Under the pieces are notes generated by a model that saw nothing but the letters and a program-made list of their open reading frames with translations, did no database searches and was not told the DNA's origin. Of a stretch of 64,000 nt of DNA, positions 13,110 to 26,764 are shown piece after piece (within the stretch, counting starts at the first letter, position 1; each line of letters opens with the position of its first letter). The position numbers and the translations under genes were made by a program. The DNA comes from Dactylonectria macrodidyma. Its lineage: Eukaryota; Ascomycota; Sordariomycetes; Hypocreales; Nectriaceae. Where the stretch lies: the NCBI GenBank assembly GCA_020744425.1, contig JAGMUV010000015.1:1-64000 (forward strand), read 5' to 3'.

Positions 13110-13517
13110 AATAATTTATTATAATAAAACTAATATATATATATTTTAAGTTTTATAATTATTAAATATATATTTAATATTTAAACTTTAATTCTATTTA
13201 AAATTCTTATTATAAATCTTTTTTATAATTATAATATAAAGAAAATAAGCTTTTTAAAGTATATTATATTAAGATTATAATCCTTAGTAGTATATACTTA
13301 AAGAGAGGCTAGAGGTTAAATAGTTAAAAAAAAATATAATTAATAATAAATAATAGTATAAAGGCTTAAAACCTAAGCCTAAAGTAATAATAATTTAAAA
13401 TAATTAAAGTTTCTATTATATTAAGGTATAAGTCTTACTATCCTATTTAACCCTTTAAAATATATTAAGTAATTAGAAAAGCTAAATAGAAAAGCTAAAT
13501 AGAAAAGCCAGATATTA

Positions 13518-13701
13518 TAAAAATTAGTCTATTAAAGTATTATATAAAAGATTTAAAAGTAAGTATAGAGTAATATATAAGTATTTACTTAATAAGTATT
13601 TAATAAGCCCTTATTAAAGAGCTAGTCTAGCCTATATTATATAGCTTCTTATTTAATAAGACTATAGCTTTATTAGCCTTAATTCTTATAATTATTTCTT
13701 T
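13518..13701 (+). repeat. Left LTR of the nested retroelement
   Basis: Direct copy of 26014-26186 and 33080-33251. Shared landmarks are TTAGTCTATTAAAGTATTAT near the start and GACTATAGCTTTATTAG near the end. Differences are mainly C/T and G/A. The ends would be TG...CA before RIP, judged from the better preserved third copy. Confidence 0.6.
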
Positions 13702-14223
13702 CTCTTTTAAGTCTTATTTTAAAGTATATTTCTTATACTTCTATTATTAAAATTATAAAGTTATTATTTATCTATATATTTAATATATATTTATTATATA
13801 TTATAGAGTATAAATAATAAGAATTATAAATCTAGTATTTATTATTAATCTAAGTATTTAGCTAGTATTTACTAACTATATAGCCTTACTTTATTTAAAT
13901 TATAGTATTTCTATTTTTATATTACTTATAATTATTATTTTCCTTTCTTTAGCTTTATATAATTTTATATACTTATCTTCTAGTTATATCTATCTCTTCT
14001 TTTTTATATAAGCTTTTCTTTTATAATCCTATTATTTTCTTTTACTAATTACTTTCTCTCTTTTTATTAAGCTTTTATTACTATATCTTTTTTTATTATT
14101 ATAGTATAAGTTCTATTTAAATATAAATTTTAAACTAATATTAAGTATATATTTTTAAATAATTAGTTTTTAAAAATATTAAAAAAAAATTCTCTTATTC
14201 TTATTATATAAAATATAAATACT

Positions 14224-15340
14224 GCTATTAAAACCACTATTCAGACTTTTGTTTCTACGCTACCGCATTTCTATATAGTTATGTGTTTACATTGCTTGAG
14301 TTATCTTAAGACGAAGGACTCGATTGATTAGTTAACCTAGTTATAGATAGACTCTTATCCCTCCTCTCTTATAGAACCTTCTTATACTAAATCCTTTAAC
14401 CGTTCTACTAAATAGCAGGATTCCCTTAGTTTCTAATACAGTCATCAGTCATTTTACGTATTAATAATAGCTATATTTCTTATAACTTACATTATCTACC
14501 TTTTATTAATATTAGCTAATAACTTAAAGAATGCTATTTCTTCTAAAGATATTTTAAATACTAGCTTTATTACTAATTGCCTTAAGAAGTATTATTTATT
14601 TTTAATTTAATTCTTAAATTATTAATTACTTCTAAAGAGGCATAGTCTTAAGAATACTTTAGTCTTAAAGATTATTAAAGTAACTTACTTACTATTAAAA
14701 AGTTACTAAGTTTTAATAGTTCTAGTTTCTTTAAGACTATATTCTATTACTATAGCCTTTAGCTTATTAAGGATTTCTATATCTTTATTAAGCTTAGTAT
14801 CTAAGTTATATATAAAGAGAGTATAGTAATTATTAAAACCTGAGTTACTAAGAGTATAGAGTGTATTATATTAGATATTTATTATAGTATTTATTATAAG
14901 TTAGTTAGATTATGAAGAGCTTAAAAATAATGCTAATCTTTAATAAGTTAGTCTCTGATGAGCTGAATTGCGATCTAGAATTATAAAGAGCTGAATTGCG
15001 ATTTAGAACTGCGATGAGCTTAGAATGCGACGAAAGCCCTTACGGGGCTTTTATCGTATGACGATTTTGCCTTCCGACATCTAGCTTTTCTATCTAGCTT
15101 TTCTATCTAGCTTTTCTATCTAGCTTTCCAGCTGCTTAATGCATTTTAAAGGGTTGATTAGGATAGTAAGGCTTATACCCTAATGCAGTAGAAACTCTAG
15201 TCATTCTGAGTTATTATTGCCTTAAGCTTAGGTTTTAAGCCTTTATACTATTATTTACTATTAGTTATTTTTTTATTTTTTTTTACTATTTAACCTCTGG
15301 CCTCTCTCTGAGTGTGCGCTACTAAAGGACTATAACCTTA
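14224..15340 (+). mobile_element. Family R repeat, copy h (1.12 kb)
   Basis: Well preserved full-length copy inside the LTR element. It has an exact 16 bp duplication ATAAAATATAAATACT at 14208-14223 and 15341-15356. It contains four 13 bp units (15076-15127) and both hairpins seen in copy c. Confidence 0.85.
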
Positions 15341-15356
15341 ATAAAATATAAATACT

Positions 15357-18250
15357 ATTCTTTTAATTATACTTATATATATAGCTCTTTATCTTCTTAA
15401 TATACTATTTATAAAGTAATAAAGTAAAAGTATAGTATAATAAGTCTTTTTAAGTTCTTAATAAATATTTATTATATATTTAATATATTATTAAATTCTT
15501 ATTAAACTTATTTTTATTATTTAATAATATTAGAACTTCTTTTATTATTAAGGTTAATATAATAAAATAAGGAAAATATAAATACTCTTAATAATTTTAA
15601 ATACTAAAGAATTTATTAATTTATAAAAGCTATTATTATTATTTAATATTATATTTTTACTTTTATAAAGAATTTAATAAATACTTACTTTATAAATAAT
15701 AATTATCTTTCTTTAGTATACTAAGAGGCTTTATATTTTATATAATTTATAAAATTATAAATTGATTTTATTATATATATTTTTTCTATTTTTATATATT
15801 TAAATTAATTTATATTTAATTAGATTTATTATTTAATATCTTTAAAAAAAAGCTAATTTAAATATTCTAAATCTATTATTCTTTTATATTATTATAAGCT
15901 TATTTAAACTATTACTCTTTATTCTATTCTTACTTACTTTATTATTATTAAAGAAATACTTATATATTCTATACTTATTAAAAGATTTTTAATTAAATAT
16001 TCTAAAGATTTTAATAATAATATTAAAATAGTTATTAAAAAGTATTATAAGAATCCTACTTTTAAAGTATTTATTTTATTTTTTAATACTCTTCCTATTT
16101 ATTATAATATTACTAATACTTTCTTTACTATTAAATTACTAATTCTTTATTAATTATACTATATTTATTTACTATCTTTTATTATTAAGTCTTTTTTTAT
16201 TTATAATAATAAAGGCAAAGTATTTTTTTATACTAAAGTAAAGATAGTTATAGCTTAAGCTAAGGCTATTATTATAACCACTCTTTCTTTACTTATTATA
16301 CTTTGAATAAATATAAATAATATTTTTTTCCTTATTATAATTATTAAATAAAGAAGTCTTATAATTAAATATTATCTTTAGTTTTATAGTTCTAATTCTA
16401 ATTTATAATTCTAATTTATAATTTTAATTTATAATTATTTTAACTTAAGTATTTATTATTTTTATTTAATATTTAATTTGTTTTAAAAAAACTAATTACT
16501 TAATAAGCTATTAATATACTTTTAATATATTTTTAGTTATTTATTATTCTATTTTTTATAATTATAATTATTTTATTTATAATATTAATAAATAAATAGC
16601 TTTTTATATATTTTTTCAAATATTAAAATAATTCTTAAGTATTATATTTTACTAACTAATTTACTTATTTAATTAAATAGAATATATTTTTTTTAATCTT
16701 TTATTTAAAATAATTTCTTTTACTTCTTACTTATTTTCTTCTTCTTTTAAGTTTAAAAGGTTTATTAAATAATTATTATACTTTTAATAAGCTTTAATTA
16801 TAATTCTAAAAGTATTATAAAGAATATATTATATATTTAATAGTATTATTATAATAAGTATATTTAATATACTTACTTTCTAACTTAATTTATAATAATA
16901 ACTTTAATATACTTAAGTATTAATTTTTTATTTTTAAATTAAAAGTTATATATAAATAATCTTATAATTTATTCTTTATAGTATTCTTATTTAATATATT
17001 TCTTATTATAAGCTTTTATTTATATTTTTATTACTTCAGTCTAACTCTCTTAAGCTTTAATATATATTTATTAAATATTCTTTATATATTTAGTAATATT
17101 TTATATTTATATTTTTAAGTATTTTAGAGTATAGCTTACTATTCTTAAATAGTAATTATATAGTGCTTATATTAAAGAAACTCTTATTATACTATACTAA
17201 CTATTATTATATATAAACTTAACTTTTACTAACTATACTATTTATTTTTTTAATATATTTCTTATAAAGATATAAAAGTATTTCTTAAATAATTAGTTGA
17301 TTTTTTTAATTTATTTATCTATTTATAAATAGTATATAGTAAATAATTAGTAATAAATTATTTATTCTTTTATTAAATTAGTTTAAAATTAACTTATTAA
17401 TAGCTTATCTTTATTATTAATAATACCTTTTAATATATTAAATTTATATTTAACTTATTTATATAATACTTATATAAGTTATATAATAATTATTATCTTT
17501 TTATATAAAATAAAGATTATATACTTAGTTATATAATATATTATAATTAAAATAGTATTATATTACTTATTATTTATTTAAATACTATTTAATAACTTTA
17601 TAATAAAATTTATAAAAATTTCTTAAAAAGGATTTATTAGTATTAGTAATAGTTATAGCTTTCTATATAGCCTATATTTAAGTATAAAGATATTATAGTA
17701 TTTTTTATATTTAGTAATATAGTTTATAATATTCTTATTAATTTAATTCTAATAGAATTTTCTATTAATTAATTCTAGTATTTTAGCTTTTCTTATATAC
17801 TTAGCTCTTAGGTTATTATAATAATATTAAAGGATTTCTATTCTTAATATTTTTTTTATAGGAATAATAAGTCTGCCTTTATAGAATAAAGTACTATTTT
17901 TATTATAATAATAAGTTCTTATCTTCTTAACTATTTATTAAATTCTTACTAATTATTATTAGTAAAAATAATTATTAGCTTATAGTCTTTAGACTAATTC
18001 TTTTAACTTTATTAATAATTATAATAAAAATGCTATTTTACTTATTATAAGCTCTTTTATAATTAGATATAGAATATATTACTTTAGATTAATAATCCTA
18101 GCTTTAAATAAGTCTTCCTAGCTTCTATAAGCAGCTAGCTCTTATTAAATAGTCTTTATATATTTATTAGTCTTTTAGCTTATTATTCTAGCTTTTATAA
18201 TTATAGAAATTAATACTATATATATTTAATCTTCTTTAGTTTTATTATAC
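15357..18250. other. Degraded interior of the LTR element
   Basis: AT-rich sequence with no surviving frame. By position it would be the former internal (gag-pol) region of the retroelement, but this rests on layout only. Confidence 0.4.
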
Positions 18251-18252
18251 TA

Positions 18253-18691
18253 ATATATATAATAAGCATACAATATATCCAAGTATATAACGCATTTCTA
18301 ATTTATACTTAAAACAGTACTTTTTTAAAAATTCCTTAAAAATCTAAACCAGGCTTAAAATAGCTTATATTTTATATATAGGTTTAATAAGTATATAAAA
18401 ATAAGTAAAGATTTTTTTTAGATCTTTAAAAGATTTTATTTATAAACTTATTTTAAAAAATCTTATTTGCACTATTTCTTTTCTTATTTATAATTTTAAA
18501 AAGCTAAATAAATTAGTTAAAAATCCAATAAAAAAACTAAATTATGACTTTTTTAATTACTTATTTAAACTTAATTTTTTAAAATTCTTAAGACTATATA
18601 GCCCATTTTAGAAAATTTAAAGTTTACTCTTTTAAGTATATAGTATAAGTGCGTTATATACTTAGATGCATTATATACTTATTATATACAT
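18253..18691. mobile_element. Fold-back MITE B (439 bp, TA insertion)
   Basis: The left end reads ATATATATAATAAGCATAC. The right end, reverse-complemented, reads ATGTATATAATAAGTATATA and continues with a second AAGTATATAACGCA unit. TA flanks both ends (18251-18252, 18692-18693). The core (AAACCAGGCTTAAAATAGCT near 18340-18360) is shared with MITE D at 28.2 kb, although the subterminal motif differs. Confidence 0.7.
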
Positions 18692-19533
18692 TAATTCTAA
18701 TTATAAAATAAAGTACTTATTATTTAATTTAACTTATAAAGCTTCTTAAGCTTACTTATATTACTTAAATATATGCTTTTATAACCTTTATTTACTCTTT
18801 AAAATTACTAATTATTTAATAAATATTTAATAAAAGCTCTTTAATAAAGTTTAGCTTATTAACTAAGGTTAAGAGTATATTATTATATATTATTTTCTCT
18901 TTTATATAATTAGGTCTATAAGATAGTCTATTAATTAAATTATACTTTCTTAGTCTATATTTAATATTAAAATTAAAAGATATTAATTTACATACTTACT
19001 TAATTAGCTTACTTCTTAAGTGTTTAATTAGTACTTTAATTACTTTTTTAAGAGCTATATAATCTATTAAAAGGAGGAATTTTTTAAAAAGTCTTAATAA
19101 ATAATAACTCTAGTTCTTAAGGCTTTTAATAATAGTTAGAAGTTCTTACTAACTAATACTCTAGTATTACTTAGTATCTATTAATTCTTAAGATTAATAT
19201 ATAATTAGTCTTTATTATTCTCTATATAATTAGATTAGAATATTAAAGACTGCTTTTAGAAAAGTATCTATTTTTACTTTAGTTCTTTTTACTAAATCTT
19301 AATATTAGAGAATACTTATTAAATAGAAAGTAGATCTTAGTATTTAAAAAATAGTATTTTAATCTTCTTTTTATATAAATAGTTTCTTATTCTTTATAGT
19401 CTTTAATAGCTCTATTAATAATACTATTTAATAAAAGTATTTTAAAATAAACTTCTTATAGAAGTTATAGAATTTTAAAAAGATTTATATATCTTTAATA
19501 CTCTTTAGTACTAGCTATTTAGTAATTACTTAT

Positions 19534-20599
19534 TAAGGTTATAGTCCTTTAGCAGCGCACACTCAGAGAGGGGCCAGAGGTTAAATAGTAAAAAAAATAA
19601 AAAAATAACTAATAGTGAATAATAGTATAAGGGCCTAAAACCCAAGCCTAAGGCAATAGTAACTCAGAATGACTAGAGTTTTTACTGTATTAGGGTATAA
19701 GCCTTGCTATCCTAATCAACCCTTTAAGATGCGTTAAGTAGCTAGAAAGCTAGATAGAAAAGCTAGATATTAGAAGGCAAAATTGTTATATAATAAAAGC
19801 CCCATAAGGGTTCGTCGCATTCTAAGTTACCTTATCGCAGTTCTAAGTTATAATTCAGTTACTTCTTTATAATTCTAGTTATATTATAATTCAGCTTATT
19901 AAAGACTAACTCTTTATAATCTAACTAACTTATAATAAATACTATAATAAATATCTAATATAATACACTCTATACTTTTAATAACTTAGGTTTTAATAAT
20001 TACTATACTCTCTTTATATATAATCTAAATACTAAGCTTAATAAGAATATAGAAACTTTTAATAAGCTAAAAGCTATAATAATAAAATATAATCTTAAAG
20101 AAATTAGAACTATTAAGACTTAATAACTCTTTAATAGTAAGTAAGTTATCTTAATGATCTTTAAAACTAAAGTATTCTTAAGACTATGCCTCTTTAGAAG
20201 TAACTAATAATTTAAAAACTGAATTAAAAATGAATAATACTTTTTAAAGTAATTAATAGTAAAGCTAATATTTAAAATATCTTTAGAAGAAATAGTATTT
20301 TTTAAGTTATTAGCTAATATTAATAAGGGGTAGATAATATAAGTTATAAGAAATATAGCTATTATTAATGCATAAAATGACTAATGTATTAGAAACTAAG
20401 GGAATCCTGCTACTTAGTAGGTTAAAGGATTTAGTAAAGGAAGGTTTTATAAGGGAGGAGGGATAAGAGTCTATCTATAACTAGGTCGACTAATCAATCG
20501 AGTCCTTCGTCTTAAGATAACTTAAGTAATGTAAATATATAACTATATAAAAATGTAGTAGTATAGAAATAAAAGTCCGAATAGTGGTTTTAATAGTGT
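19534..20599 (-). mobile_element. Family R repeat, copy i (1.07 kb)
   Basis: Minus-strand full-length copy with an exact 14 bp duplication TAGTAATTACTTAT at 19520-19533 and 20600-20613. Moderately RIP-converted; the 3' terminus (CAGCGCACACTCAGAGAGGG) is intact. Confidence 0.85.
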
Positions 20600-20806
20600 T
20601 AGTAATTACTTATACTTTATTTAATTCTATCTTTAGTCCTTTTTAAATAATTATATACTTAAGGAATTTAAGCTCCTTTTAATAGAAAGTATACTTTAAG
20701 AGCTTTATATAAAGCTAGAAGGTTTTTAATCTCTAAAGGACTTCTTTTAAATCCTTAATATATTATTCTTATATTTATAAGTATATTATAATATTATCTA
20801 AATATA

Positions 20807-21232
20807 ATATATATAATAAGTAAGTTAAATATATAAGTAAGTCAGAAAGCATACTATATAATTAAAATTCATAATTTTAAATTTCTTAAAACTTAATATA
20901 AAATTTATTAAGATTTAGAAACACATTTTAAAATAAATTAGAAAAGGAGTTATAAAATAGTATTTTTTTTAAAGAATTTTAAAAATTTATTAAGCCTACT
21001 ATAAGTAAAAATAGTAAAAAAAAATAGTACGAATTTTATATTACTAGCACTATGAGTATATATAGCTTAAGAAAATTCTTAAAAATAATATATATTATAA
21101 ATAAGCTAGGTTTAAAATTTTAGTTATTTTAGACTTAGTTTAATTTCTCTTGACTTTTTTAAAAATTTTAATTTAAAGTGTATTTTATAATTTCTAACTT
21201 ACTTATATTTCTAACTGGCTTATTATACATAT
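20807..21232. mobile_element. Fold-back MITE C (426 bp, TA insertion)
   Basis: The left end reads ATATATATAATAAGTAAGTT and the right end, reverse-complemented, ATATGTATAATAAGCCAGTT. Each is followed by a second AAGTAAGTYAGAAA unit. TA flanks at 20805-20806 and 21233-21234. The length matches MITEs A and D. The partial arm at 1-61 and a solo arm near 32287-32329 have the same subterminal motif. Confidence 0.7.
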
Positions 21233-21713
21233 TATTATATAATAAGTATTAAGTAATTTAATAAATACTTAATTAATATATACTTAAAAAGTAGTAAGTA
21301 TATTAATTAATCTAAAGAGTATAATTATATATTTAAAATAATTATATTTTATATAAAATACTATTTTTTATTAATTTTCTTTTTTAATTTAAATATAATA
21401 ATAAGTATTATAAATATTAATTTTAAAGATCTATTTTACTTTAATAAGTCTTAAGTAATTTACTAATTAGTAAAAAAAGATAATAGTTTTTAATAGTAAT
21501 TATATTTAAATTATAATAATTAATATATATTCTAATACTTTTATTCTTTTTAAAAATAAATAGAATTAAAGCTCTTACTTTATTAATTAAACTATTTACT
21601 TAATTAATCTTTATATTCTTAGTAAAGTAATTATAAATAATCTTTACTTACTTTTTATTAATAAAGTATATTATCTTTAAAAGAGGCTTTTTACTTTTTA
21701 TTAATTTAATAAA

Positions 21714-22802
21714 TGCTATTAAAACCGCTATTCAAACTTTTATTTTTATATTACTGCATTCCTTATTACTATATTTCTATATTATATATTTACATTACTT
21801 GAATTATCTTAAGATAAAGGACTTAATTAATTAATTAACTTAGTTATAAATAGACTCTTATCCCTCCTCTTTTAAAACTAACCTTCCTTTACTAAATCCT
21901 TTAACTTATTATAATTAATATTAAAAGTAATTATAATAAGATTCTCTTAGTTTTTAATATATTAATCATTTTATATATTAATAATAATTATATTTTTTAT
22001 AACTTATATTATTTACTTTTAATTAATATTAATTAATAACTTAAAAAATACTATTTCTTTTAAAAATATTTTAAATATTAGCTTTATTATTAATTATTTT
22101 AAAAAGTATTATTTATTTTTAATTTAGTTTTTAAATTATTAATTATTTTTAAAGAAGTATAGTCTTAAGAATACTTTAGTTTTAAAGATTATTAAAATAA
22201 CTTACTTACTATTAAAAAGTTATTAAATCTTAATAGTTTTAGTTTTTTTAAAATTATATCTTATTATTATAGCTTTTAGCTTATTAAGAGTTTTTATATT
22301 TTTATTAAGCTTAATATTTAAATTATATATAAAAAGAGTATAATAATTATTAAAACTTAAGTTATTAAAAGTATAAAGTATATTATATTAAATATTTATT
22401 ATAATATTTATTTTAATTTTTAATAAATTAAATTATAATATAATTAGAATTATAAAAAAGTAATTAAATTATAATTTAGAATTATAATAAAGTAATTTAA
22501 AATATAATAAACTTTTATAGAGCTTTTATTATATAATGATTTTACTTTTTAATATTTAGCTTTTTTATTTAGCTTTTCTATTTAGCTTTCTAATTACTTA
22601 ATGTATTTTAAAGGCTTAATTAAGATAGTAAAGCTTATACTTTAATATAGTAAAAACTCTAGTTATTCTGAATTATTATTACCTTAAGCTTAGGTTTTAG
22701 GCTCTTATACTATTATTCACTATTAGTTTTTTTTTTTTTTACTATTTAACCTCTAGCCTCTCTTTAAGTGTGTATTACTAAAGGACTATAACCTTAAAAA
22801 AA
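21714..22802 (+). mobile_element. Family R repeat, copy j (1.09 kb)
   Basis: Full-length plus-strand copy with a 14 bp duplication ATTAATTTAATAAA at 21700-21713 and 22803-22816. It has three 13 bp units and ends CTAAAGGACTATAACCTTAA. Confidence 0.8.
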
Positions 22803-23392
22803 ATTAATTTAATAAAATATTCTATTCTTTTTAAAAGTAATAACGTCTTTACTTTAGCTTTATTAAAAATCTCTTATTCTAACTTAAGTTTAAATAATAA
22901 TATACTAATCCTTTCTTTATCTATTTTTTTAAAAGTAAGTAATAATTACTTATTTAATACTAATATACTATATATATATATAATATACTTTTTTATTATT
23001 TATAATAAAGTCTTTTATAAAAGAGTTAAGATCTTATATTAAGACTATTTTATAATATTATATATTTATATATATATTAATTATAATGCTTTCTTAGTTT
23101 ATAGTCTTTTTTACTAATAGTAAGTTACTTATTACTTTAAGTTAGTTTTATAAGGCTTTTATAAATAAATATCTTATTTTCTTTATTAATTCTTAGTAAT
23201 TAAAAAAGAAGAATATTACTTAATATACTTATAATATAAAATAAGTAATTCTATTAAAGCTTACTAGCTTTAAAGCTTATTAATTTAATATAAGTTTAAA
23301 GCCTAGTTTTTATATTAGCTTTTTATTAATTAAACTGACTTTTATAAATATATTTATATTTACTTTAACTTTATATTTATTATATATTTAAA

Positions 23393-24509
23393 CCGCTATT
23401 AAAACCGCTATTCAGACTTTTATTTCTATATTACTATATTCCTTATTACTATATTTCTATATAGTTATATATTTATATTACTTAAGTTATTATAAAACGA
23501 AGGACTTAATTAATTAGTTAATCTAATTATAAATAAACTCTTATTCTTCCTTTTTTAATTATTAAAAACTTATTAATAAAATATCTTTTTACTATATCTT
23601 TCTATTATTCTTAGTCTTTTTATATATTAATAATAATTATATTATTTATAATTTATATTATTTATTTTTTATTAATATTAATTAATAACTTTAAAAATAC
23701 TATTTTTTTAAAAATAATTTAATTATTAACTTTATTATTAATTATTTTAAAAAGTATTATTTATTTTTAATTTAGTTTTTAAATTATTAATTATTTTTAA
23801 AGAAGTATAGTCTTAAGAATACTTTAGTTTTAAAAATTATTAAGATAGCTTACTTACTATTAGAAAGTTATTAAGTTTTAATAATTCTAATTTCTTTAAA
23901 ATTATAATTTATTATTATAGTTTTTAGCTTATTAAAGGTTTTTATATTCTTATTAAGCTTAGTATTTAAATTATATATAAAAAGAGTATAGTAATTATTA
24001 AAACTTAAATTATTAAGAGTATAGAGTATATTATATTAGATATTTATTATAGTATTTATTATAAGTTAATTAAATTATAAAAAGATAATTAGTCTTTAAT
24101 AAGTTAAATTATAATATAATTAGAATTATAAAGAGTTAAATTATAACTTAGAATTATAATTAGCTTAGAATATAATATAGTAAAGTCTTTATAAGGCTTT
24201 TATTATATAATGATTTTGCTTTTTAATATCTAGCTTTTCTGTCTAGCTTTTCTATCTAGCTTTCCTATTTAGCTTTTCTATCTAGCTTTTCTATTTAGCT
24301 TTTCTAGTAATGCATCTTAAAGGGTTGAATAAAATAGTAAGACTTATACCCTAATGTAATAGAAACTCTAGTCATTCTGAGTTACTATTACCTTAGGCTT
24401 GGGTTTTAGGCCCTTATACTATTATTTACTATTAGTTATATATATTTTTTTTTAACTGTTTAACCTCTGGCCCCTCTCTGAGTGTGCGCTACTAAGGACT
24501 ATAACCTTA
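23393..24509 (+). mobile_element. Family R repeat, copy k (1.12 kb)
   Basis: Full-length plus-strand copy with an 11 bp duplication ATATATTTAAA at 23382-23392 and 24510-24520. It has an expanded array of about six 13 bp units at 24228-24303 and the 'CTAGTAATGCAT' tail. Confidence 0.75.
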
Positions 24510-24520
24510 ATATATTTAAA

Positions 24521-26013
24521 GAATAAATACTTATTTTTAAGTAATTAGACTAATTAATATAAAATATAGTTTTAATATAAAGATTATATCTTTAGATTCT
24601 ATACTTAATTATTTTCTAATAAATTAATTTCTTTAACTTTTATATTAAATTATTATATAATTACTATTTTTTAATAGCCTTCTTAATTCTATTTATTAAG
24701 AGCTCTTTTAGTTTTTATATACTTATTAATAAAATAGCCTCTTTTATTATAATTATAATACTAAATATAAGAATTATCTTTTAGTTTTATTAAATACTTA
24801 TTATACTTTTATTAATTATTTAATTCTAAGTAATTAAACTAGCTATTTCTTTTTTTACTTTTTATTAAGTTTTTTTATTTTTATAAAATATAGAGTCTAT
24901 TTTATAATATATATATTAAGGTCTTTAATATATATCTTTTTTATAGCTCTTCTTATTTACTATTAAAATAGTTTCTCTTTTTATTTTAGCTTAAAAGTAT
25001 ATTCTTATATTAGCTATAACATTACTATAATTATTATACTTTTATTATAAGTTTTTTAGCTTATAAGATATTAATTTATATCTTTTAAATACTTTTTAAC
25101 CTTATTTTAAAGTCTATAATAGTATTATAATATAAATATCTTATCTTTTTTTAAGTCTTTTATTTTTAATAAAGAATATAAAGATCTTTATATATTAAAG
25201 TATTTTATTAGTAATTAGTTAAAAAGCTATTAAAAAGCTATAAGCTCTTTATATAATTTAACTTTCTTTTATTTAAAGTCTATATAAAGCTTCTTTAAAA
25301 AGGCTATAAATTAATTCTATATAAAGTATATAAAGTTCTTTAAATAATCTCTTTATTAAGTTTATAATAATAAAGAGAGTTTAATTATAAATTAAAAGAT
25401 CTTTTAATATATTCTAATAAATATTTAAAAATTATTTATTATTTTTATTACTTTTATTTAATTATTAATTTAAATTCTATTAGCCTCTTTAGTTAATATT
25501 ATATAAAGATAGTATAGTTATTTATTATATTCTTTAAAGTCTTTCTTATTTAAGCCTTTTATAAGTTATTTTAATAGTTTTTTTTAAAAATATTAGTCTT
25601 ATTCTTATTATTATATTATAATATAAAAGACTAATTATATTCTATTATTATTATTCTTAAAACTTAGTTATAGACTTTTTAATAAATACTTAGTTATTAG
25701 TTATTAAACTATAAATAATAGTAATTCTTTATAAAAGCTATTTTATTAAAGTATATAAAGTAATCTTATTTTAGTTTCTTTTTAAATTAAGTAATTAATT
25801 GAATTATATTCTAATTAAAATCCTTTATTATTTATAATAAGTAGTTTAAGGTTTTTCTTAGCTTTATTTTATATAAGGTTTTAAGTAAATAGTCTTATAT
25901 TTATTTATAATTCGCTTATTACTTACTTAGTAATACTTAGATTTAGTAATATATTCTTTCTTATCTTATATAATATATTAATAATTTACTAGAATATAAA
26001 AGTAAATAAATTA
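24521..26013. other. Degraded interior of the LTR element, right part
   Basis: AT-rich, no surviving frame. The last 20 bases before the right LTR are purine-rich (AAAAGTAAATAAATTATAAG), in the place of a polypurine tract. Confidence 0.35.
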
Positions 26014-26186
26014 TAAGAGTTAGTTTATTAAAGTATTATATAAGAGATTTAAAAGTAAGTATAGAATAATATATAAGCATTTATTTAATAAGTGCTTAAT
26101 AAGCTTTTTTTAAAGAGCTAGTCTAGCTTATATTATATAGCCTTTTATTTAATAAAACTATAGCTTTATTAATTCTAATTCTTATA
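26014..26186 (+). repeat. Right LTR of the nested retroelement
   Basis: Direct repeat of 13518-13701; immediately followed by the continuation of family R copy g. Confidence 0.6.
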
Positions 26187-26764
26187 AATAATAAAAAGTA
26201 AAATTATTATATAATAAAAGCCTTATAAAGGTTTATTATATTTTAAATTACTTTATAATAATTCTAAATTATAATTTAAATACTTTTTTATAATTCTAAA
26301 TTATAATTTAATTTATTAAAAACTAATTATAATAAATATTATAATAAATATTTAATATAATATACTTTATATTTTTAATAACTTAAGTTTTAATAATTAT
26401 TATACTCTTTTTATATATAATTTAAATATTAAACTTAATAAAAATATAAAAACCTTTAATAAACTAAAGACTATAATAATAAATTATAATTTTAAAGAAA
26501 TTAGAAATATTAAAACTTAATAACTTTTTAATAATAAGTAAATTACTTTAATAATCTTTAAGATTAAAGTATTCTTAAGATTATACTTTTTTAAAAGTAA
26601 TTAATAATTTAAAAATTAAATTAAAAATAAATAATACTTTTTAAAATAATTAATAATAAAATTAATAATTAAAATATTTTTAAAAAAAATAATATTTTTT
26701 AAATTATTAATTAATATTTATAAAAAGTAAATAATATAAATTATAAATAATATAATAATTATTA

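Larger units (their letters stand above)
13518..26188 (+). mobile_element. LTR-retrotransposon-like element with five or more nested insertions
   Basis: It is bounded by two direct repeats (13518-13701 and 26014-26186) that share about 175 bp and interrupt family R copy g at one point. Subtracting the nested units inside (family R at 14.2, 19.5, 21.7 and 23.4 kb; MITEs at 18.3 and 20.8 kb) leaves roughly 7.3 kb, a usual size for a Ty3 or Ty1-type retrotransposon. The interior (15.36-18.25, 18.69-19.52, 24.52-26.0 kb) is RIP-degraded and no gag or pol motif can be read, so superfamily and coding strand are unknown (drawn as + only because the LTRs are direct). Ends are accurate to about 5 bp. 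Confidence 0.6.

Noticed and set aside
15357..18250. Reverse-transcriptase or integrase remnants in the AT block
   Set aside because: Expected for an LTR element, but no frame or motif can be read after RIP; any assignment would be guesswork.
19534..19600. tRNA-like head (TAAGGTTATAGTCCTTTAGC) suggesting a tRNA-derived SINE
   Set aside because: Read from this end there is no convincing A box plus B box with correct spacing and no cloverleaf, so a tRNA origin was not claimed.
24228..24303. Evenly spaced 13 bp repeats resembling a CRISPR array
   Set aside because: The units are contiguous with no spacers, and the host is a eukaryotic transposon-like repeat. It is a minisatellite.
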